The notes: generated by a model from the letters alone, not told the origin. A stretch of DNA of 64,000 nt from Malania oleifera (GCF_029873635.1 NC_080423.1:98204397-98268396); one strand, 5' to 3'. Positions 11,934-24,892 are shown, counted from the first letter of the stretch. Program-made: numbers and translations.

Positions 11934-14900
11934 TTACAAGCTGGAAATATGATCAGAACCCAGATTGGATCGAACGATGGAGCTGTCAAGATGGAACGCA
12001 GATGACTCTGCCAACTTAAGGGCATCTAAAACCCTAAGCCGGGTTCCCTGCTGCCCAACAACAACAGCTGCAACCCTAGCCGCCAATGCACCCATGCCTT
12101 TCAAATCTGACACGCCCCGCAATATGCCATACAAAATACCAGATGCATATGCATCTCCAGCCCCACAAGTGTCCACAGGCACACAAGGTGAAGGGGGGAT
12201 ATATACAGCTTCACCTTTTACACCAATGTAAGATCCTCTCTGCCCATCAGTAACTGAGACTAGAGGAACAAAGTGGCTTAGGTACCTTGTAGCTGAAACA
12301 CAGCTTTCCTTTGATCCAAAATGACAGAAAGCTCTTGCTTCATTACTGTTTGCAAAAACAATGTCTGCTGAGTTCCCTATAACTTCCCTGAGCCAAAAAA
12401 AAAAAAAAAAGATAAAGTTTAATTAATTGCCAAACAGAGGCTCCAATATTTACTGAACACAGATGGCTACCCATGAAATGGCGATAAAATAATAAAGTGC
12501 ATGTCAATTCGGAAACTACAGCCAAAAAAGCATCACTGTTGAGGGTGGGGACTCCGGAAATTGAATTTTATATGTTACCACAAACAGCAAAAAGAGAAGA
12601 CAAGTGGTGCCTACAAGACTTATTATACCCTCACATATTAGGTTTTGGAAAGAAACTAGCTTCCTGATTGGCAAAACGTGCACTTATCCAGAGACCAGAG
12701 TAATAATTTGTTAATTCTTACTTTCTGCTAAGCGACAAAGGGATGCAGCAACTAGTTCATGGCAACCCTCCCTGAGCAGGATCATAACAGCCCCCACTCA
12801 AATGATTACAGGCCCACTATAGATGCTCCAGGCCTTCATCTTAGCAAATCTTTTTTATTTGTTGATTGGCACTGTAAGCAAAAACGGAGGCTGAGGTCCT
12901 CTTTAATTGATAATAACTTCTGTTTTTTGAATTCTGAAAGTTTATAAGCTTTAAATAGATATTCATTTTATTCTTTTAAACCCTTCATCAAAAGCACAGA
13001 GACAGGATTGAAATAAATTTTTGAAATAACCTTTGTTCTATTAGTTTTTCTAATTATTATTGACTGCATTTGTTACCATAGTCTAGACAAAATTCTCTTA
13101 TTCTCTCTTCCAAAGATTTAACACGTACTTTTGGTACGCTCTTGGTGGGAAACACATTTACCTAAAATGTCTTCCTAGTGCATGGGACAGAATTTTGAGG
13201 AAATTTCAAGAAAGAAATTATTGCACACCATAATTTTTAAGATGTGGAAGAAGCTTATTCAAGATGGTTCAACAACAGCCAGGAAATTTTTGGGGAACTC
13301 CCAGGAACTACTGGAAAACTCTGGATGCAACTACAGCTCTAATGAACAAGATTCCCATACATCTAGCTTTGAACACACAGTGACCAAAAAAAAACCAACA
13401 AAAAAAAAAAAGGCTAGTTCTAAAAACATCCACAAATATATCCCACAACTTTTCATAGTTTTTCCTTGTATTTTTACTTTCTGAATAATTGTGCAAGTTT
13501 TCTAATGTTACCAATTTGCTTTGTTATGTTTAAGATATTATACAAATTAAAGCCAACGCTGAATCATTTCCATGCTTTTTGTGTTTGTTATATATTTCAT
13601 GAATGAAGCTTCTCAATTTTGCTTCCCATGTTACTCCCAGATCCACATCCAAGTCCAGTAACGATAATTTATCTTGCCAAATGAAAACCATTTGAATACA
13701 AAATACTGAATCCTATTCGAAGCCCATTTTAGTAGACACATGGAGCCTAAGCAAATACTATAGCTGTAAGTATAAAGATTCAAATGCTCAACAACTAAAT
13801 TTAAATGAATAATTTTTTTTTTCAAAATATATATATGGTCTTACCAGAAATCATTATAGTGTCTCTCAATGCAGGACACATCTGATGCTGTCACTGCAAC
13901 CAGAGCCCCACTTCGGTGGGCTTCCTCACACGCCTTCTCAATTGTTCTGATTGTATCAGGAAATTCAAATAAATAGCCTTCAATGACAAGTATATTTGTC
14001 TTGGAAATCATGCTTGCCAAGCAAGGATCATAATTAACAGCCGAAGATGTGCCCTGAATCAATAAAAGTAAAAAAGGCAGACATATAAGGGCTTCAATTG
14101 AATGACTTCACAAAAAACAAAACAACCTCACACAAACCAAAAAAGCAAAGGCTTCTCATAGAATGTGAACTTAATATGTAAAATTTAACTGCTTCATAAA
14201 ACCTCATAAATTAAAAAAGCAACCAACAACCTCTTGCACTACTAGAGGAAAAAATAAACCAGATCCTATGGCAGAATTGTCCAGAAAATATAATCTATTC
14301 AATGATTATTATAGTAACAGATTAAACATGCAGAGATAAAAAAAAAAAAAAAAAGGTTAGGCAACCCCGGAAGAGATCACATGCAAAAGTAAACTTCAGG
14401 TCACTGCTAACAAATACGAGTCAAACAATGTATCTTTTCTGAAAATATTTAGAATAAGGCAACTCCTTCCGAATTTCACTAAAAACAAAGTACAGATCCT
14501 TCATTTCAAATAGCCTGCTGCCTTAAAAAAAATGAAATTTCCTTTCTTTGTCCTTCACCATCTCCCCAAATTTGAAAGGTCTTATTTAGCTGAATTATAA
14601 AACAAATTCAAAAAATAAGATTGATTCAAAATAGGTTTGTCAAAATTTCTAATAAACTTAAACTATTTTGTTAATTTGCAAAGAGACTGCAAAATAATTT
14701 ACTCAAAAAATAAATAAATAAAGCTGCCCTGGCACGTGTTCTTTATTATAGAAGGATCTGTCCCAATGAAATAAATTAAATAATGTGTGCGTGTTTGTGT
14801 GGGTTGTGTACAAAACCTTATTTTAGTTCGAGTATGTTTGGAAATGTTTTAGTATTATTATTATTATTATTACTATTATTATTATTATTTCTTGCTTCCA

Positions 14901-17900
14901 CCTTTTTAAAGAATAAACACCTGGAAGGCACTTGACAAAACATGCTTTGGCTCCCAAAATGTGGAAATATTTTTCTAAAACTGCAGAACCATGCTAGAGC
15001 TTCTTTTGAGACAGAAACGAAGTACACATCATACAAATCAAAACATGGAAACAGAAACATCACAAACCAAAACCTGCCCAAGCACACAAGAGAAGATAAA
15101 TGTGATATTATGACAGATTTTCATATCTAACCTATGCATAGATGATAGAACTCTAACTTGGAACAAGATTGGATAAAATTAAACAATTAGAATGCAGGAG
15201 ATTCTACAATATGTAATTATGGAAGGCAAACACTTCTGCTGTATGTATCATACATATTATTTTCATATATAAATTCAGTACAAGGAAAAAATTTAGCTGA
15301 AACCAAGAATCTAGTACTGAGGAGAGGAGTACACAAATGCAAAATCACACTGCAGTATTTTTCCAAGTTTTTTTCAATGTCATTTGTTTTATTTAGCTAG
15401 TAGGTAAAGTACGTGTTTCCTAGCACATGTAATAATGAATTATTACAACGAACCAGACTAGAGATAACCAGCAGCTGGGAATATTGACATCAAGCAAAGA
15501 AATTAACAGCTTGTATAAAACTTAAATTGAAAAAATAAATTCTGCAACAACACTAAAATTGAGAAAACTCTATGGTGGTTGAAACAAATCTATTAAGGTG
15601 TCACTTAAAATTGTGCAAGAAATTTTTGGGGTAGAAACTAGCAAGGTAATGTGAACTAAAGACAACTCAAGTCACCACTTAAGCAAATGCCTCACTGAAA
15701 TAGAAGACACAGCAACTTCAAGGTTCCGAGCAGAACCAAACACCTGATAGGTTAGAACCAAATGTTCATTACAGACAAGAAACAGAGAAGATCCGGGCAT
15801 GACCAGTTGACCAGTTTGCTGTGGGATCACTTCCCTATTCTGCTTTGAGTTTTGTCTTCAGTAAGCCTGATTTAGACAATTAGTTCAGGATTCAGTTTCC
15901 TATTTCGCGTTGAGTACGTCTTTGGGTGTTCTATAAAGCATCTAAACCAACATGTGGACAAGGAATGGCTTGAAAAGAAATGCAGGATTTTCTACTCCTT
16001 TCAGGAGTAGAATAGTTGGAGAGCAAGGTTTGTGAGCTACAAAGAGAATGGTGCTTCAAAGAGATATATGTTTAGTCCTCCCAGTTGATGGAGGATGAGG
16101 CTCTACCCAAGAGAAAGAGGCTTTGCCATGAGCGAGGATGACGCAGGACTAATCTGGGGATATTATTGTTCAGAACACTGTAGAATGTTTTGGGTCCTTT
16201 TGGTATATTTATTTTTATACAGCTGGGATTCCTTTAAAACAAGGGCTGCAATTGATTCATGCTAGGATTTTTAGAGCTTAGTCAAATTATAAATATATGC
16301 TGAGAATTCACTACAGGCGGCTTGACAATTATTATGAATAAAATCTCAGCCTGTGACTCTTAAGTTCTCATAAGAACTTAGGATTTTCTTGTTTACAAAC
16401 ATAAGAAGAGGTTTTCCCTTTGTTTCCCCTTAAGAAACATAGGCTTCAATGGATAGGTGAGGTAAATCATCATCTCACTGTGCTCCCAACTGCATCAGAC
16501 AAACATCCAGCATGATGTAAGAAACGTCCAGCAAGCTTGTGCTTTAGCTTGCCTTCATGTGTGTTAACCACTATGAAGGTTGCACAGGAGTGATGTAGCT
16601 CATGTGTTGAGCATCTGTAAGATTGTGTGAGCTTATGGGTGTAATTGGGATTTGGAATGAGTGTAACTTGGTGTACACCTTTCTACATAATAGTGAATTG
16701 TTCTTGTACTGATCATGGACATAGGCCAGGTTGAAGGGACTGAAAGACTAAACGACAGTAAATCTTGTATTATTTCTTGTGCATTTAACTCTGTGCTGCT
16801 TTCTGTGTTCTCCTATAACAAGATCTCACCTGATATGCAAGCATTGTGCGCTGAGCATCTGGAGTTGTGAGAACTATCACTGTCCCTGTTGTTCCATCCT
16901 TGACAGGAGCAGAGAAAAAATTCACATTTGCCCGACGCAATTTTGTCCTGTACCACATACAAAATTGTTCAGATTGATTAGTATCATAACCATTTTCTAA
17001 CTATAAGAACATTGCTTCAGATGTCAAATAAAAGGGTTCATAACATTTTTTGAGTGCATCAAGAATGAAACTATGCTAAATTTAGATGCCTACCATAAAA
17101 GGCTTCAATGACACATCATGAGCCCAGAGAGGGCATGATGCAAAATACTAATCATAATCAACTTAATCCTAATCTCTCATCACCACCATATACCTTAAGT
17201 CTAAGCTTTACTAGAAATGAAAGTCATTAATAATTAGAAAAAGATACTTACCTTCTTGAGATTCATCAAAAGATGTTGACCTTCCCCTAACATTTTAAAA
17301 TTTTCAATGACCTCTCAAGGCATTCGGTCTAGAGACACTTCTACCCCTCCATTAGTTCACTGACAAGTAGGCAAAGATCAAAAGACACTAACCTCCCATG
17401 AGGTTTGCCAAAAATGATACAACCCTCTCCTACATTTCAAAAATTTCACAAACCTCCCTATGTATTTAATCTTAGGGTCACTTGTCACCCATACATTAGT
17501 TCACTGTCAATGTCAAGTAGCCAAAAAAACTTGAATTATGCATTCAAAAAATAAAAATATTGAAGTTTACCCTTTCTTACCCTAGAAAAAGAGGCACCTA
17601 ATTAAGCTAATTTGGAGTGTAACAGTTCTCTCTCCCTCATTCTCTCAATCCCAAAAAGGAAAAATATTCTCAGACCCAACTATAAATGCTTAATAACTAA
17701 AATATGAATCCTGGCAAGGGACCCAAATCTAAGGACACCGCTATATTCAAGAAACAATCTCGAAACACCCCTAATGTTAACATATAGTACAAGAACATTT
17801 TGAATCACAAGAGCTATTTTCTCAAACAGTAGCAATTAAATACTTAATATATCCTGGCTATCCATAATTTTCTTATACATATCCATGCACAACAATTTTC

Positions 17901-20900
17901 AAGTCCATTTTTATTTGCAAATTATATAATTTGTTGATAAACTATTCAAGAAAATCATACTACATAATCCAAACCTGTTTATTTTAAACAGAATAAAAAT
18001 GAAAGTACATAATATGTTATTCCAAACTATATAAACAATAAATATTAATTTAAAAATTCCAATAACATATATATATATATATATATATACAAATTATATT
18101 CCACCACGCTGGAGATGGAGGTGCAGGGTGCTTTACATTTGGTGGTGCTCAAAATCCCAAATCAAATACTACTTGACTAAGCTAGCATCATGGTTGCTAG
18201 TACTGCCAATGTAAAGCACCACCAGCAACATTAGAAGCATACAATACTAATGGTAGTATTTTAGCATGTTTAATGTAATTTGGATACATATATATATATA
18301 TATAGGTTATGGACAGATTTTGAGATGGAGGGAGAGAGGGAGGGAAGGCAAACAGTGATACCCTAGAAAAGCGTAATTAGGTGTCTTTTCTTTAATCATA
18401 ACTATGTCAACGGCACAAAAGGGCAAACAGTGGATTTATATATATTTGATGCATAATGCATATTTTGTTAGGCAGCTAGACAGCGAACTAAAAATGAGAG
18501 TACAAGTGCCTGTAAAATCAAATATCCATGTAAAATTTTGTAAATGTCAAGACGTCCACATCTTTATGGCAAACCTCAAGGAAGGTTAGTATCTTCTGTC
18601 GTTTAGCCACTTGACAATGAACTAAAGGCTCGAATATATAAGCACGGTCTTAAATGTACACAAAATTGTCAAATTTTTTGTTTTCCACCACCCTCAAGAT
18701 CGAATTATCGAAATGGCAATCAATTTCCATTTAACAAATTCCATTTAAATTTTCAAAAAAACACATCCAGAATTTATCAAAATCTTGAAACTCTGCATTT
18801 AAAAAAAAAAAAACTTGGTCATGGATTCATAGAACAAAATTTCCTTGAAATTGAAATTTGAGATTCAAAACTCCAAAATTGAAATTTCTCTATTCATAAA
18901 TCTTTTATCTATTGAAAATAAAGACTATTATAAGAAGGATGTGAATGATAACTTTCACACTTTAAATTTCTTGCAAAATTGAACATAGGTATTAGCTACA
19001 GCATTTATTTGACCTTTTATGTCAAAAAATAGACCTATTTTCATAATAACTAATATTTAAGTGATAAATAAATTTCATTTATATTAACTTAATATGTTTA
19101 AAATGATTATTGTATTAAAGATATACACCACACACTTGTCATTGATGTATTTTTCTTGTAATATTTTTTAGTTATTATCTCTATTAACAGCTTTTAAAGT
19201 TAAATGAAAAATTCCCAGATTTTACAAATACTTTCCATCATATTCTAAAATTAAAATTGCAATTGACATTGACATCGAAATTTCCATCAAAATTTTCATA
19301 CATTTGAAGGCATGAAATTCTAGTCAACATTGAATTTTTAGCCTCAAAAAAAATCAAAATCTGCATGGAGGTCCATGGAATTTTTCAAATTTTAAGAGAG
19401 GTCCGCGTCTTTTCAGGAAATGTCATGCAAAGTCTGTCTTTTCCCCAAATAATTTTATACCTCCTTACCTTAAACCAAGACTTGGGTAGTTGGATTCCAA
19501 AGTTAGAACTTCTCCAAATGGAAAGCTCTACTTGTCACAAGAAAAGCATCACAAGAGCAATTCACAAGTGATGCGGCATCACATGATTTGTTAAAATTTA
19601 TTGAGTGTGAAAAAGTCAACTAACTCCAACAAATGATGAGATGCTATGTTACTTGTGATTTGCTCTTGTGATGTTTTTTATCATGATGAATGGCAAAACT
19701 CTCTCCAAATAGGCTAAGGCTGCATGATTACTAAATGTTCTTCTCATCTATAATACTGAAATAGACCTCTCTCTGCCATAGAGTCATTAAAAGTATATTT
19801 GGTATGCATGTGAATGGTTGGGATACTAACTTAGGAATTAGATGTTCTTCAATAAGCCCATGGAGGTGTATTTCTCAGGTCTACCCACTCTTGGTGCCTC
19901 CACTAAGTTTGTCTCAAGCAAGGGTTTTCATATTCATTCTGGGAAGACTTTTGGGTGGGTAATGCTGCTTTATTGTATTCCTTCCCCTCATCCTTATCAT
20001 CTGAATTCAGGTTATAATGAGGCTCTTTCCTTCTTTTTGATTTTTGAAGGTCATTCATTTTCTTGAGACTTCCATTTCTGTAGAACTCTTTAATTCTTAA
20101 TGATAGAGAGGTGGACGGGTTGTCTTCATTGTTGATGTCATTGGGGACTAGCAGTCCTTCCTTTGGAGTGGATAGAAATTCATAGTCTTTAGGCTCTTTT
20201 GGGGCTTATTCTAGCAAATCTTTTTGTGACTACTTGATTAATGCTAATATTTCATTTCCACACCATAGAATTATTTGGAAGGACAAAGTTCCCTCAAAGA
20301 TCAAGGCTTTTATTTGGATGGTTGTTCTTAATAGAGTTAACACCAACAATCTGTGGGGTAGGAGATCTTCAAAGGCACTTTCTCCTGATATATGTTTTCT
20401 TTGTCTTGATAGTTCTAAAACAGCGTCTTATTTGTTTTCACACTATGTTTGCTTGGAATATATGGAATAAGCTTTTTGGTCTTTTCAGAGAATATTAGGT
20501 TTCTCTAAAGTCGATGGAGGATTTGTTGGCCACTTCTTTTGCTGGTTTTGGTAAAAGGAAGGACACTCATACTTTAAGTCTGTGCACAGTTTCACAGTTC
20601 TTTGGGGTTTATGGATCAAACAAAATGTTTGTATATTTATGGAAAAAAGCTGAACGTATCTTTGTTATGCGAGAAGAATCATTATTATTTAGTCTCACTT
20701 TGGTGTGCTTCTGCTGATTGTTTTAAAGAAGTGAGGTTTTCTAATATATAAGGAGATTTTCTGGAATTTTATGTCAGATCATTTTTTAGTTTTGTTTTAT
20801 TGTTTTTGTTTTTGTATTATTTTTTTTTTTTCTCTTTTCTCTTTTTTTTTTTTTTTTTGCAGAAACAACCTCTTGCAAAAATGCAAGGTAAGGCTGCGTA

Positions 20901-23173
20901 CTATAGATCCATTGTAGTCCGCCCCTTCCAAGGACCCTGCATACGCGGGAGCTTTGTGCACCAGGTTGCCTTTTTTTTTTTTTTTTTTTCCTTTTTTGTG
21001 GAGGATTTCTTGTTCGCCTTCTTGTACACTCTTCTTTTTTCTAATAAATTCATCTTCTTCCGCTATCAAAAAAAAAAAAGACTCTGAGCCAACTAGTTCT
21101 ATGTCCTATCCAAGAGTGCTACAAAAATCGGATAACCTATCATTCTCATATGACATATTGGTAAATATGCAAACAAATTTTGTTTTTGTCTGCACCAGTG
21201 TGACTTTTCATGCCCTGCCTCTCCCCAGATAAATAAATTATATATTGCAAACAGCTGTTTATGTTAATTAAATGCCATTACATGCAAAGTTATGGTTGTT
21301 ACAAACAATATATTGCTTGTGGTTATGGTAGATATTGTGAACATTTCAATAAGATAAACAGCTTGAAAAGTAATACCACTTGAAATATCAGAATTAGATG
21401 TATCAAATCCAGAAGTCTCCAAAGTTTCCTCTAAACTACTGAAAATATAATAACAATAAAAAATTGGCAACAATATCATGGGCTTGAAATTTTATCAAGA
21501 TGCACTTCAAAATCAATCATTTGAAAAAATAATTTCCTGAAATAAATATAAAACAAAAAAAGTCTGACCTGTAGAACCCACCCAAAGGATCACTTCCAAT
21601 GCTGCCTGCCATAGCTACATTCAGAACAGGGCCGCTGATTGGCTGACTGCCAAGCCTAGCCAAAGCCACCAGGCTATTGGAAAGGGATCCACCAGCAGCA
21701 GCCTTGTAGCTGCAACCATCCATCGCCCGCAAAACTCTACCCCTCTCTTCATGATTCACAACTTTCCTTGTCCCCTTCTCTAGCCCCAATCTCTTCAAAA
21801 ACCCTTCATCCACCACACCAGAAAAGTCTACCTAGAAATGTAGAGCAGCAGCAGCAGCAGCCGCAACAACAACAATAATAATAATTATTATTATTATTAT
21901 TATCATTACGAATATTAATTTGTCTACCTATACTAGATTATGAAATATAAGATAGAAAAAAAAAAAGTTAATGCAATCACCATAATTGCTCATAAGGAAT
22001 AAATAATGGAATAAAATTCACATATGTAAAATAGCTTTCTCTTAAGGCCCAGAGCTCTGCTGCCAAACATTCCAGGTGAATAATTCCAACTGTATGAAAT
22101 GCATAAATACCATAACACAACTATATATTGCTGACAAGTTTTAGGAGTAATAGATGACAAATGGTGATCACATGATTATTTTAGTATGCTGCAAAAGCCT
22201 GAAAATTAAACGCAACTTCTTTGAAGTCAAAATATTATTTCACATTCACATTTGAATAAACACAACAACAAAAAAATAACAATGTTAAGAAAACAGAGTA
22301 ATTCCTAAGATGTTACAAAACAATTCACCTGTGTAACCTGATTATTCAAAAAAAAAATGGGAACTTCATCATAACAGAATTTTCACATTATTTGTTTTCA
22401 CACCATACCAAAAATTCTCTAATTATAAAAATTATTATCCGCAAAAAAACTCAATTACTTATCACACTGACTCATAAAAAGGAACTAAGGCAAAACAAAG
22501 GATCTAAGAACAAATTTAGATCACTATTGAAGCTAAGATTTTTAAATTATATATTCTCCAATAGTTAAACCTGAAAAAAGAAGCCACCATCGAATGGAGC
22601 TTACTTGGAACAAACCAGCTTAGTAAATGTAAGCTTTTATTGTGCAAATACCCAGAACAACAAAGATGTAAAACTTAAAACTTTTGGGTTTTTTTTTTTT
22701 TTTTGCCCTGCGGAGCCGCAATCAAGGGAAGTAACAAAGAAAATCGCATAACGTAAACCATAGCTTCAAATTTCGTTTTCTTTCGCAATATCCATTTTCC
22801 GACCAACTAGAAATACACAATACCAGGTAAGTCAGGCAAAATGGGAAATTACCATAGCTTGACCAAGACCCAACACGTCCCATCTCTCAGGGGCCACAAA
22901 ACCCCTATCATCTTCTTCTCCACTATCATCTTCTTCCTCATCCTCTCCGTGTGCGCTGAAAAGCCGGCCTTCGCAGCTAGCGAGCGGTCGAAGAGACCCA
23001 GAAAGGTTTTCTGCTTTTTTCATCGAAAAGGGTTCGGAGAACCTGAAATGGGTGGCGAGAAAAGCCGCGCCATGGACTATAAGAGAGGAAGACGAGCGGG
23101 AGGGAGAGGAGAGAAGCGCAGAAGTAGGCGAAGGCAGTGGTGGAGAGGGAGGAGAGAGGAGAGAGAACGACAT
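11934..23173 (-). CDS. pfkB-family carbohydrate/nucleoside kinase, 5 exons, predicted plastid
   Basis: Exons in gene order are 22853-23173, 21569-21831, 16830-16947, 13845-14053 and 11934-12387. All junctions are GT-AG and phases match, giving 1365 bp and 454 residues without a stop. The family transfers phosphate from ATP to a sugar or nucleoside. Residues 1 to about 60 are Ser/Pro-rich with few acidic residues, like a chloroplast transit peptide. An acidic stretch follows at about 75-90, and the fold starts near WDVLGLGQAM. The N-terminal pfkB glycine motif AAAGGSLSNSLVALARLG spans 151-168. The C-terminal signature DTCGAGDAYASG starts at 376, with the expected catalytic base Asp382. The start is the ATG at 23173, giving MSFSLLSP; upstream in-frame ATGs lack transit-peptide character. 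The layout resembles the plastid pfkB-like proteins of Arabidopsis (At4g28706 type, from memory). The substrate cannot be read from sequence. The gene looks functional despite transposon-filled introns. Confidence 0.92.
14054..16829 (-). other. Intron 3 of the kinase gene
   Basis: The donor is GTGAGA directly after the CAG of exon 3; the acceptor is ATTCAG before GGCACATCT. It is AT-rich and holds a TTA/TAA microsatellite at about 14852-14889. A copia-like LTR remnant ends next to the donor. Open frames within it are not coding. Confidence 0.8.
16500..16820 (+). mobile_element. Copia-like LTR remnant at the exon 3 donor
   Basis: The sequence 'ggacataggccaggttga' followed by 'aaatcttgtattatttcttgtgcat' resembles the U5 end of copia LTRs. 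It ends with CCTATAACA at 16812-16820, a plausible CA terminus, directly followed by AGATCTCACC, whose complement is the exon 3 splice donor. The left end is not resolved and no matching 5-bp duplication was found, so it may be 5'-truncated. Confidence 0.45.
17357..18624. mobile_element. Non-autonomous DNA transposon with long terminal inverted repeats
   Basis: The left arm begins GTTCACTGACAAGTAGGC and passes through 'gacactaacctcccatgagg' and 'tttgcc'. The right end, read on the minus strand, begins GTTCATTGTCAAGTGGC and passes through 'gatactaaccttccttgagg' and 'tttgcc'. The arms can be followed inward for about 170 bp through matching words ('catttcaaaaattt' / 'catttacaaaatttt', 'ggtcacttgt' / 'ggcacttgt'). 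The core is AT-rich with a (TA) microsatellite at about 18066-18088 and no transposase. Long imperfect TIRs suggest a MULE-like or foldback element. The exact ends and TSD are not fixed. Confidence 0.6.
19542..19679. mobile_element. MITE with about 50-bp inverted repeats
   Basis: The left arm starts AAAAGCATCACAAGAGCAAT; the right arm, on the minus strand, starts AAAAACATCACAAGAGCAAA. The arms stay complementary for about 50 bp with a few mismatches, through 'gcatcacatgatttgtt' and its partner. They enclose a core of about 36 bp. The whole 138-bp element could fold into one hairpin. No coding capacity. The superfamily and TSD are unresolved. Confidence 0.75.
19850..21079 (+). mobile_element. 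5'-truncated L1-type LINE remnant in intron 2
   Basis: Three landmarks of the ORF2 C-terminus are present in several broken frames. A FWEDFWVGN motif (19937-19963) is typical just before the zinc-binding domain. The reverse transcriptase zinc-binding domain (zf-RVT) at about 20265-20460 contains KVPSKIKAFIWMVV, NTNNLWGRR, a CFLC pair and a following FSHY. The tail has CTAATAAATTC and a 12-A run at 21068-21079. The reverse transcriptase and endonuclease parts are absent. It lies antisense to the host gene. A clear target-site duplication was not found. Confidence 0.8.
20858..20991 (+). mobile_element. 5'-truncated Au-like SINE inside the LINE tail
   Basis: It begins at 'agaaacaacctcttgcaaaa' and continues with AAGGCTGCGTACTATAGA, 'gtagtccgccccttcc' and 'cgcgggagctttgtgcacc', ending at GGTTGCC plus a long T run. 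This is the characteristic Au SINE 3' half ending in oligo-T. The tRNA-like head with A and B boxes is missing. LINE tail sequence continues after the T run, so the SINE is nested in, or was co-mobilised with, the LINE 3' region. Confidence 0.75.
21843..21903. repeat. Compound trinucleotide repeat in intron 1
   Basis: Runs of AGC, then AAC, then AAT/ATT units, just outside the acceptor of exon 2 (exon boundary at 21831). Confidence 0.9.
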
Positions 23174-24300
23174 GTTAATGCGGGTCGTTTCTGATTTTGG
23201 GTTGGATTTCTCGGAGTCGAATGAATGGTTTCGAGGAATTTTCAATTCCCATCCAGAGCCCTCCCCCCCTGGGCTATGGATAGAATGCCTACTTTGAGTT
23301 TTCTCCTCTCGTCGATCTTGCTGGGCGGCTTTTATGTTCACTGTTTTGTTTCCAAGTTCCGAAAATGCCCTTGTAGAGCTTAATTGAAAGTGAGAATGGA
23401 AAATACGTTACCTAAAACTAGGGTTTAAATTTTAAACCTACGGTTAGATTTCTTTAAGTTGCAAATTTTTTAGGAGGGGGTTCCTACTTCATGGATCCTC
23501 TTTTAGAATAGGGACATGTTTATTACTTTAGGGTGTATAGGATGATGATGTTGTTATATTATTTTATTATTATGAGATGTCCGAATAAAAATAGATTCGG
23601 TTTACCTTATATTTGAATAGATTTTAAAGTTTAGTTAATTTTAACTCATTTTTATCAATAAAAAAAATTATTAATTTTTAAGTTTGTAGCTATTGGCAAT
23701 AAAATAAGGAGAATAGAAATAAATTGTTTAACAAAAAATTATAGGGCTCGAAAAGATCATATGTATAAATAACTCTAATAAAAGTTGAATGGTCATATTC
23801 ATCCAACTTTAACCTTTTAATATACCTTGATAAATGTGTTTTTCAAGAGTAAAATATGATATTTTGTAATTTTTTTCATTAAATTGGGGTTTTTAATAAT
23901 AAAAAAAATTGCTTGGAAAGTAAAAAAGATTCGTTGCATAAAAAATATTCCCATAGAATGACATTTACATTAAGAGGACCCCTACTTTGGGAATATTTTT
24001 GTTCACATTATAAGATTTCTAAAAATATACATAGAATTCTCATGCCAATGTATGGTTCAACATGAGAATTCTAGTAGGTATTTTAAAAAGATGATCATTA
24101 TACCCTTGACACGTGTGTAAAAAATATATGAAAAATAATTGTCTTTCAACACAAAAACCTACAAAGAATATGTTTTTAATGGAATCTATATCCTAAAATT
24201 TTTAATAATTAAAAATTTAAAACTTTTAACACTTGATAATCGATTAATTGAAATATATAATTGAGGACAATATAGTGTTTGAATATTTTATTATATTTAA
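23174..24300. other. 5' leader and upstream region of the kinase gene
   Basis: The first 150-200 bp are GC-richer and probably hold the 5' UTR and core promoter (minus strand). Beyond about 23350 the DNA is AT-rich with no gene recognised. I could not assign a TATA box with confidence. Confidence 0.45.
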
Positions 24301-24586
24301 ATTTTATAAAATAATAGTGTTACTGCCAAGAATCGTATTGCTATTGTTAAATCGTCATTCGACTGCGACCACCTGAAAAGATATAAATAAGAATGGCTTG
24401 GAGGACCCGAGGTGCACTCCGGAGGATCTCTCCAATGCCTAAGTTAGGGAATAAGAAGTTCATATTACAGCAGTAAATGAAGAGTGAGTGAGAATGAAAT
24501 CTTTACCTCCTCCTAGGATCCCCTTTTTTATAGTGGTGGAGGCAAACTCTCTTTCAATTTGACATTTATGAACGTGTCATTATGCT
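24301..24586. repeat. Repeat-like sequence forming the left flank of element D
   Basis: A GC-richer block with 'cgaggtgcactccggaggatc' and 'ttacctcctcctaggatcccc' reads like part of an LTR or other dispersed repeat. Its last bases, CATTATGCTTAGAG, are the first part of a 32-bp tandem repeat that resumes at 63485, on the far side of element D. This block is therefore the insertion target of D. Confidence 0.45.
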
Positions 24587-24892
24587 TAGAGTGTAATGCC
24601 CCGACCCGCCACATGGGGCCCGGGGTGCTACTTTAGTAACATTTGTGTTCCTCATACCATATTCATTATATAAAAATAGCGGAAATAAATGATACATCAT
24701 CCAAATACATTATTAGAGTTCTAAACTGCTAACACATATAGAAGTCTCCCAATATCCATATTACATCCCAATCAAAAGAAAGAAAACTAACTCAATTCAT
24801 ACGACCATATTACATATCCAGGGACTTCAAATATAACTTAAATACATTAGAGTTCTTACAAACACTTCCAAATAGAAACTAGCTATCACCCC

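Larger units (their letters stand above)
16948..21568 (-). other. Intron 2 of the kinase gene, transposon-rich
   Basis: This 4.6-kb intron contains a TIR element (17357-18624), a MITE (19542-19679) and a 5'-truncated LINE with a SINE in its tail (19850-21079). The donor is GTCAGA after CTACAG; the acceptor is GTACAG before GACAAAATTG. Both sites are intact. Confidence 0.85.

Noticed and set aside
22841-23297. Plus-strand open frames opposite exon 1 of the kinase gene
   Set aside because: Shadows of the GC-richer minus-strand exon; composition is Arg/Glu-rich from the antisense of Ser/Pro codons.
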